Shown: positions 58,458 through 64,000 of the stretch, in pieces | Numbering within the stretch: position 1 is the stretch's first letter | Layout: each line of letters starts with the position of its first letter | Source: JAVBTR01 sp031556065 | GTDB lineage: Bacteria; Bacillota; Clostridia; Christensenellales; Aristaeellaceae | Direction: 5' to 3' | DNA length: 64,000 nt | NCBI GenBank assembly: GCA_031556065.1 | Contig: JAVBTR010000012.1 | Span: 1 to 64,000, forward strand | Notes under the pieces: model-generated | Databases searched by the model: none | The model's input: only the letters and a program-made list of their open reading frames with translations | Told to the model about the DNA's origin: nothing | Program-made: the position numbers and the translations under genes

Positions 58458-58557
58458 AATGGATGGTTCATCCTCTCTTGTATTGGCGTTACATAACCAT
58501 AACGAGAGAGGGAAGCAAAAATTCCCAAAAGAGAGTGCATGGAAAAAGGAACACTGG

Positions 58558-60330
58558 TTATTTGAGCATCCGCCATAAGGTGCTTCTGCTAATACCAAGC
58601 CGTTGGGCTGCTTTTGTTTGGTTTCCTTCTTCCTGAGCCAGGATGAGCTTCACAATGCTTTTTGTGATGGTGTCAAGGGTCGCGCCTGGCGCAAGAAGGG
58701 TGCTTGGCACATGGGCCTCTTCTGTTAAAAGCGCTTCCTGGGCAAGTACGCTGCGCAGCTCTTGCTCGTCTATGATGTTTTTGTTGCAAAGCAGCATCAC
58801 TTGCATGATGACACGTTTGAGCTGTGCGTAATTTTCTGTCCAGCTGAAGGCCTGAATTAGTTTAACTGCGCTTTCTTCCATCCCAATAATCTGCTTGCCA
58901 AGGGTCACGTTTAAGGAGCTGATGCAAAGGCTGATAAGATTGTGGACCTCGCTCATGGAATCTCTAAGGGGCGGCAGCATTATTTTCAGGGAAGTGGCGT
59001 GCTCCATTAAGCAATGGTACAAGCGGTTGTCCATTTCGCCTTCAGGCGAAAGTGTGAAAGCGAATAGCAGCTTGTTCCGCCTAGCGGCGTTGGTTTCTTC
59101 AACAAAATCGAACAATTGCTGGGATAGCACGGCGGACAGGCATTGGCAGTTTTTAAAAACCACCATGTGGCCAGTGCTGCTCAACGGAGATTGATGGTTT
59201 TCAAGCAAATACCGCCAGCCCTTTTCTTTGGCGGTTTCGCAGTCGACGATCATCATGGGATGGTTAACGCAGTCGCTTTGAAGATACAGCATGACGGCCA
59301 GGCTATCCCGGCCGGTGCCGCGTTCCCCGGTTACGACCAACGGAAGGTCGACGCAGTGGTACCGCTCTACTTGCTTGTGAATCAAATCGCTTTTGAGGCC
59401 AATGGTGTAAAAGCTTTTCAAGTGTTCGTCCTGGGCATCGGTCTTTGAAAGGTAATCGATGCCGGATTGCTCATCCAGCCCTTGAGAGCTGATAAAAAAG
59501 GTGGTGCAAAGGCCGGTGCTTTCATAGGCGGTTCGTTTGGTCTCGATGATGAATTGCTGTCCCATATCCTTGTTCTTCTTGATAAATGAGTAATCTGCCA
59601 TATCAGGCCTGGTGGCAAGCTCACGCTTTAATATGGGCAGAAGGTATTCCCTTGCCCCCTTAAGGTTGTCGATAAGAAGCGTGTTTTGACTGTCGAATGC
59701 AGCCATGAGGATGGGGGTGTTGGCGATGACCTGCTTAAGCTGCTCATTGTGCTGCTTGAGTTCTGCCGCTAGGCGGAATTGCTCCATGGCCTGATCGAAT
59801 GCGTTGTCGATGCTTTCTGTGCCGGATGTGAGGAGAACGGAATTCATTCCGGCTTCCTTTGCCAGGCGGCTGGTGACCATATCCCCGATCACCATGCGGT
59901 AACTTTTTTCTTTCAGTTCGTGAAGAACGCTGGCGGCTTGCTCGGGGCTGTGAATGGTTACAATCTCAATATCGCTTTTGATCAGGTCCTGCAAAAGCCG
60001 GGCCACAGTTGTAATAGAAGGAAAGCCTACAATGGCATGCCTCTCTGTGAAATTCTGCACAAGCCGGATGGCCCTTAAAATATCGTACACCGAAAGGGCG
60101 ATTTCAACCACCGGCAGGTGGGTGGCGTCGCGTATCATTTCTGCGGTGCCGCCCCGGGAAAGAATGACGTCGTATTTGCCTGGTTCAATGGTGCGCGCGA
60201 TATAGGCACCCTCTTCCAGATCGCCTACATAAACGGTCAGGGCGATTTCAGGGCGCTTTTGCGCCGCGTCCATTAAAGCCAAGCGCATTCCTTCGTAAGG
60301 GGCGATTGCGAGCATACTGATTCTGTTCAT
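58558..60330 (-). CDS. PrpR-type regulator with degenerate AAA+ domain
   Basis: A 590-residue regulator. Residues 1-170 match the PrpR N-terminal sensor domain (YEGMRLALMDAA; DVILSRGGTAEMIRDATHLPVVEI; SYRMVIGDMVTSRLAKEAGM). A linker (PAS-like, about 190-310) and a sigma-54-activator-like ATPase follow, but the P-loop reads GERGTGRDS (Lys replaced), the Walker B is VVFKNC, and no GAFTGA motif exists, so it cannot drive sigma-54 in the usual way. A Fis-type HTH ends the protein (NQTKAAQRLGISRSTLWRML). TAGGAG precedes the ATG at 60330. It is divergent from the sugar-acid cluster it probably controls. Confidence 0.85.
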   Translation of the reverse strand: MNRISMLAIAPYEGMRLALMDAAQKRPEIALTVYVGDLEEGAYIARTIEPGKYDVILSRGGTAEMIRDATHLPVVEIALSVYDILRAIRLVQNFTERHAIVGFPSITTVARLLQDLIKSDIEIVTIHSPEQAASVLHELKEKSYRMVIGDMVTSRLAKEAGMNSVLLTSGTESIDNAFDQAMEQFRLAAELKQHNEQLKQVIANTPILMAAFDSQNTLLIDNLKGAREYLLPILKRELATRPDMADYSFIKKNKDMGQQFIIETKRTAYESTGLCTTFFISSQGLDEQSGIDYLSKTDAQDEHLKSFYTIGLKSDLIHKQVERYHCVDLPLVVTGERGTGRDSLAVMLYLQSDCVNHPMMIVDCETAKEKGWRYLLENHQSPLSSTGHMVVFKNCQCLSAVLSQQLFDFVEETNAARRNKLLFAFTLSPEGEMDNRLYHCLMEHATSLKIMLPPLRDSMSEVHNLISLCISSLNVTLGKQIIGMEESAVKLIQAFSWTENYAQLKRVIMQVMLLCNKNIIDEQELRSVLAQEALLTEEAHVPSTLLAPGATLDTITKSIVKLILAQEEGNQTKAAQRLGISRSTLWRMLK

Positions 60331-60577
60331 ATAAACTCCTAGGTGTTTAAAAATAAAACAACAAAACGGGAAAAATAGTTCGAAACAAATATTATGTTCT
60401 AAAATGATACTATTTGGATTGGTTTGCAGATTTACAGACGCCACAATTTTGATTAAACTGCATATAGATTGTAACACAAAGACAGCAATGTGTCATTAGC
60501 TAAAGATAAAGTTCAAAAGGGCACATCGATTGTTTCAAAATAGAGCGAATGATGAAGGCTCAGGGGGAGGCGGGAAA

Positions 60578-61885
60578 ATGGTGAAGCTGCTGATCATTGC
60601 TGATGATTTTACAGGGGCGTTGGACACAGGCGTGAAATTTGCCAAGGCTGGAGCCCGCACGGCCGTTATTTGCGCAAGCATGGTGAAAAAAGAGAGCTTT
60701 AAAATGGATGCGCAGGTATTGGTGGTAGACGCTGGAACAAGGCATCTTAAAAAGGAAGAAGCCTACCGCATTGTTTGGAATTTGACAAAGCTGGGCTATG
60801 CATGGCCGGATATACGTTTGTATAAGAAAACCGATTCGGCCCTCCGGGGAAACATTGGCAGCGAACTGACCGCTATGCTGGACGCCTCTGAACAATCGGT
60901 GATGGCCTTTGTGCCCGCGCTGCCGGAGCAAAACCGCGTGACCGTACATTCCGTTCAGCTCGCGGATGGCAGGCCCATTAGCGAGAGCGAATTGGGAAGG
61001 GATTTATTTGAACCCATTTCCTGTTCATATATTCCAGATTTGATTAAAGCGCAAAGTGATGTGAAGACGGTATCCGTTTTTCGGGATGCCTATGAGCAGG
61101 TTGATTTTTCGGGCTCGGATCAGCGCATTTTGATTTATGACGCCACGGGGGATGAAGACATGGTACGCATTGCTGAAAGCCTTGGAAGGGCGAAAAAGCT
61201 CCAGGTGTTGGCAGGCTGTGCGGCATTTGCAGCAGTGCTTCCCAAAGTGCTTCATTTGGATGGGGAGGTTTCTTCGCCGGTTATGGGTGCCGGAAAGCTG
61301 GTGGCCATATGCGGCAGCATCAACCCTATTACTCAAAGGCAGCTTGAGCATGGGGAAAAAGCGGGCTACGCGCGTATCAATTTAAGCGCTGAAATGATTT
61401 TGAAGGAGAGCTTTTCAGCCGGAGATATTGCCGATACGGTTGTCCGGCGCCTCCAAACCGCGGATGTGGTGATGGTGGATGCCAATAATCTTGGGCATCT
61501 GAATGAAAAGATGGATTACGCCGCCCGGCTTGGAATTGCCAAAGAGGAGATGCGCACGCGGATCGCGCGGCGTCTGGGGGAAATTGGGAAGCATGTCTTA
61601 AAATTGGGGCCCGACGCGCTGATGACCTTTGTTGGCGGCGATACGCTCAATGGCTTCCTGGATCAAATTTCTTGGGAAAAGTTAACTCCGGTCAAGGAAA
61701 TAACCAATGGCTGCGTTTTATCATTAGTGCATACGGGTGAAGGTGCTTTTCCCGTTATCAGCAAGTCCGGTGGATTGGGCGAGGCAGATTGGCTTACGCA
61801 GTTGGCAGGCTATATGAGAGGTGAAGGCACGTGCTCAAAGGGAAAACCGCAGTCGTTACAGGTGGAACAAGGGGCATTGGCCTAG
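60578..61885 (+). CDS. Four-carbon acid sugar kinase family protein (DUF1537)
   Basis: A 435-residue kinase of the DUF1537 family, which includes D-threonate, D-erythronate and 3-oxo-tetronate kinases. The N-terminal substrate domain has IIADDFTGALDTGVKFAKAG, the typical YKKTDSALRGNIGSEL and ALPEQNRVTVHS; the C-terminal nucleotide-binding domain has ICGSINPITQRQLEHG and FVGGDTLNGFL. It phosphorylates a tetronate-like acid with ATP. The ATG at 60578 follows a GGGGGAGGCGGG tract. First gene of the cluster; its end overlaps the SDR gene by 55 bases. The exact substrate is not set by sequence. Confidence 0.88.
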   Translation: MVKLLIIADDFTGALDTGVKFAKAGARTAVICASMVKKESFKMDAQVLVVDAGTRHLKKEEAYRIVWNLTKLGYAWPDIRLYKKTDSALRGNIGSELTAMLDASEQSVMAFVPALPEQNRVTVHSVQLADGRPISESELGRDLFEPISCSYIPDLIKAQSDVKTVSVFRDAYEQVDFSGSDQRILIYDATGDEDMVRIAESLGRAKKLQVLAGCAAFAAVLPKVLHLDGEVSSPVMGAGKLVAICGSINPITQRQLEHGEKAGYARINLSAEMILKESFSAGDIADTVVRRLQTADVVMVDANNLGHLNEKMDYAARLGIAKEEMRTRIARRLGEIGKHVLKLGPDALMTFVGGDTLNGFLDQISWEKLTPVKEITNGCVLSLVHTGEGAFPVISKSGGLGEADWLTQLAGYMRGEGTCSKGKPQSLQVEQGALA

Positions 61886-62574
61886 CTATTTCCCTTAAGC
61901 TTGCGCAACATGGCGCAAATATTGTTTTAAACGGTGTCCACAAAGAGAGCCTTGAAACCACTGGGGAAAAAATCAAAGCCCTGGGGGTTGGCTACGAGTG
62001 TGTGGCGGGAGATGTCAGCTTGCCTGAAACAGGGGTGCAGCTTTTAAAAACAGTGGAGGCTGCCTTTGGAAAGGTTGATATTCTGGTTAATAACGCGGGC
62101 ATCAATCTGCGTGTTCCCTTTATGGAGCTGGAAGCGGAGCAGTGGTTGAAGCTGATCAATGTTAACCTGAACGGCACTTTTTATGTGACCCACTCGCTGC
62201 TGCCGCTAATGATAAAAGGTGCCAATGCAAGCGTTGTTAATATTTCCTCCTCTGCGGCAAAGACGCCTCATGCCAACGCGGCGGCAGGCTACGCCGCTTC
62301 AAAGGGCGGCGTGAACGGGCTGACTAGGCAATTGGCTTATGAGCTGGCGCAGTATGGAATCAGGGTCAATGCCATTTGTCCTGGCCCCATTGAAACGGAT
62401 ATGACAGCCCAATGGCCTGAGGGTTATCTGGATAAGGTGCTAAACAAAATCCCGCTTAGGCGCCTTGGCCGGGTGGAGGATGTGGCAAACGCGGTTTTGT
62501 TTCTTGCGTCGGACGCATCTGCGTTTATTACGGGCGAAAGCATTAATGTAAACGGCGGAGCCTATATGGATTGA
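61831..62574 (+). CDS. Short-chain dehydrogenase/reductase
   Basis: A 247-residue NAD(P)-dependent SDR. The cofactor motif is TGGTRGIG, then NNAG, and the catalytic Ser-Tyr-Lys set lies in NISSSAAKTPHANAAAGYAASKGG; the ending FITGESINVNGGAY is the classical FabG-like pattern. In this cluster it probably oxidises a sugar acid or alcohol before or after phosphorylation. The start is a GTG at 61831 with GAGAGGTGAAGG upstream, well inside the kinase gene, so translation is likely coupled. Confidence 0.92.
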   Translation: MLKGKTAVVTGGTRGIGLAISLKLAQHGANIVLNGVHKESLETTGEKIKALGVGYECVAGDVSLPETGVQLLKTVEAAFGKVDILVNNAGINLRVPFMELEAEQWLKLINVNLNGTFYVTHSLLPLMIKGANASVVNISSSAAKTPHANAAAGYAASKGGVNGLTRQLAYELAQYGIRVNAICPGPIETDMTAQWPEGYLDKVLNKIPLRRLGRVEDVANAVLFLASDASAFITGESINVNGGAYMD

Positions 62575-62585
62575 GGGGATAAGGA

Positions 62586-63719
62586 ATGTATACGTTGAAG
62601 CTTCCTTGCAGTGTCTTTTCGGGGCAGAACGCGCTGGGGCAGATTGCCTCTATTGTAAAGGGCTTCCACCAGGTAACACTTTTTACCGATCAGGGAATTG
62701 TGGGGGCAGGGCTGTCGGATAAGCTGAGGTGCCTGATTGAGCAAGCCGGATGCCATGTAAACGTCATAGATCATTTGACAGCGGAACCCACGCTTAATGA
62801 AGCCCAGGAAGCAGTAGACGCGTTTCACCAGGGCGGCGGCCAGGCGGTCATTGGTTTAGGCGGGGGAAGCGTGATGGACGTGGCGAAGCTGGCGTCCTTG
62901 CAAGAGGCTAAGGGGGGCCTGAAAACCTATTTAGAGCAGCCTTCCTTGGCCCGAAAAGCCGTGCCGCTGATACTGATCCCCACCACAGCGGGTACGGGTG
63001 CGGAGGCGACGCCTAACGCCATTGTGGCGTTGCCGGAGCTTCAAGTGAAGGTAGGGATCGTAAGCCGTGAAATGGTGGCGGACTATGTGATTCTAGACCC
63101 GGCTATGACTGCCAGCACGCCCAAGCCTGTAGCGGCAGCGGCCTGTGTGGATGCCCTCGCCCATGCGATTGAATGCTATACCTCAAAAAAGGCCACGCCC
63201 TTTAGCGATCTATTCGCTATGGAGGCCATGAAGCTTATTTTCCGCCATGGGGAGGCAGGCTGTATTGAAGGGGAAGAAAAAGCCCGTGAAGCCTTGCTGG
63301 TTGCAGCTTTTTATGCCGGGGTAGCCATTGCCGCGTCCGGCACCACGGCGGTTCACGCGTTGTCCTATCCCCTTGGGGGGCGTTTCCACATTGCTCACGG
63401 GGTGGCCAATGCTATTTTACTTGCACCAGTTATGCGTTTTAACGAGCCTGCGGTCAGAGGACGGCTGGCCAATGTATGCGATATGGCCCTTGGCTTCACA
63501 GAAGAAAGCGCGGCTGTGAAAGCGCAGCGGGTGATCGGGCGTATTGAAGAAATGGTCAAGGCATTAGCAATTCCTCAAACGCTTTCCGGCTTCAATGTCA
63601 CATCGGCGCATTTGGATGAATTGGTTGCATCTGCCTTGCAAGTAACACGGCTTTTGGATAACAATCCCCGGGTGGTTTTGGCGGAAGATGCCTGTAGAAT
63701 CTATTCCCAGGTTTTATAA
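62586..63719 (+). CDS. Iron-containing alcohol dehydrogenase
   Basis: A 377-residue type III (iron) dehydrogenase. The NAD motif is GLGGGSVMDVAKL; PTTAGTGAEATPNAIV follows; and the metal ligands lie in DALAHAIECYTSKKA and HALSYPLGGRFHIAHG. It acts on an unknown alcohol or aldehyde, by context a short sugar acid or its cleavage product. It starts 11 bp after the SDR stop in the same operon. Confidence 0.93.
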   Translation: MYTLKLPCSVFSGQNALGQIASIVKGFHQVTLFTDQGIVGAGLSDKLRCLIEQAGCHVNVIDHLTAEPTLNEAQEAVDAFHQGGGQAVIGLGGGSVMDVAKLASLQEAKGGLKTYLEQPSLARKAVPLILIPTTAGTGAEATPNAIVALPELQVKVGIVSREMVADYVILDPAMTASTPKPVAAAACVDALAHAIECYTSKKATPFSDLFAMEAMKLIFRHGEAGCIEGEEKAREALLVAAFYAGVAIAASGTTAVHALSYPLGGRFHIAHGVANAILLAPVMRFNEPAVRGRLANVCDMALGFTEESAAVKAQRVIGRIEEMVKALAIPQTLSGFNVTSAHLDELVASALQVTRLLDNNPRVVLAEDACRIYSQVL

Positions 63720-63735
63720 AGGGGAGTGAGAAAAG

Positions 63736-64000
63736 ATGAATGGCCATCTAAAGGGAATCGTCGTTCCGATTATTACACCCATGAGGGCGGATGAAAGCAT
63801 TGATGAAAAGGCCCTGCGCGAACATGTGGAGCGTATGATTCAGGCAGGGATACACGGCATTTTTTGCCTGGGCACCAACGGTGAGGCATTTGCTCTTGAT
63901 ATGGAAGAAAAACGCCGTGTGATCGCAGCCACGGTGGAGCAGGTGAATAAGCGGGTGCCAGTATATGCAGGCACGGGCTGCGTTACCACAAGGGAGACCC
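63736..64000 (+). CDS. Dihydrodipicolinate synthase family protein (partial)
   Basis: The first 88 codons of a DapA/NanA-type class I aldolase, cut by the window end. Visible are LKGIVVPIITPM, the helix LREHVERMIQAGIHGIFCLGTNGEAFALDMEEKRRV and the following VPVYAGTGCVTTRET, which contain the substrate-binding TN-G-E segment of the family. The Schiff-base Lys lies beyond the edge. GGAGTGAG precedes the ATG, 16 bp after the iron-ADH gene. In this operon it may cleave or dehydrate a keto sugar acid instead of making dihydrodipicolinate. Confidence 0.88.
   Translation, partial: MNGHLKGIVVPIITPMRADESIDEKALREHVERMIQAGIHGIFCLGTNGEAFALDMEEKRRVIAATVEQVNKRVPVYAGTGCVTTRET

Overview
The window looks like a chromosome segment of an anaerobic low-G+C-lineage Firmicute (Clostridia type), although base composition is moderate. 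Supporting signs are strong sigma-A promoters with 17-bp spacers, AGGAGG ribosome binding sites, a T-box riboswitch, a HisZ/short-HisG pair, a BceRSAB peptide-sensing module, LCP and SH3 envelope proteins, and CCA-encoding tRNA genes. A species cannot be named from the sequence.

Layout. 1-240: a run of adjacent perfect hairpins running into the 3' end of glf. 1.4-5.3 kb: PadR/DUF2812 pair divergent from xylA-xylB, with two overlapping-type promoters and a probable PadR operator. 5.4-13.3 kb: unknown membrane protein, AlkZ-related protein, LCP protein, then a GNAT-BceR-BceS-BceA-BceB operon. 13.4-19.6 kb: secG, a TetR regulator with an ABC efflux set (MFP, FtsX-like permease, ATPase), and an SH3-repeat protein. 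19.7-22.3 kb: a decayed XRE/MFS chimera, an EamA transporter, DUF523, glutathione peroxidase, TSCPD protein and an OhrR-like MarR regulator. 22.5-27.9 kb: glyS, a tryptophan-type T-box before an orphan TrpX binding protein, a secreted repeat protein and a GH18 protein. 27.9-33.0 kb: hisZGDBA-hisIE. 33.0-33.8 kb: a structured inverted-repeat element and six tRNA genes (Val, Asp, Phe, Gly, Cys, Leu).

33.8-49.3 kb is an AT-rich genomic island that starts just after tRNA-Leu and ends with a large serine recombinase. Its flanks carry typical mobile-element genes (sigma-like protein, TnpV, DUF6809, ribbon-helix-helix, XRE). Its cargo is a tightly overlapping five-gene operon (35.5-46.0 kb): a protein with a CoiA-like zinc site, a coiled-coil protein with an AAA-like but P-loop-less C-terminus, an unrecognised protein, a 1,744-residue DEAD/DUF1998 helicase of the Druantia DruE kind, and a D12-class adenine methyltransferase. 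This is the best candidate for an undescribed (anti-phage) system. A 301-bp palindromic element (46041-46341) with possible oriT-like features follows it.

49.5-64 kb returns to host-like sequence: a diguanylate cyclase, two VOC proteins, a propeller-plus-solute-binding lipoprotein/secreted protein, an ECF sigma/DUF4179 anti-sigma pair, a MerR regulator with a classic 19-bp-spacer promoter, a SanA/YdcF protein, and a PrpR-type regulator divergent from a four-carbon acid-sugar kinase, SDR, iron-ADH and DHDPS-family cluster that runs off the right edge.
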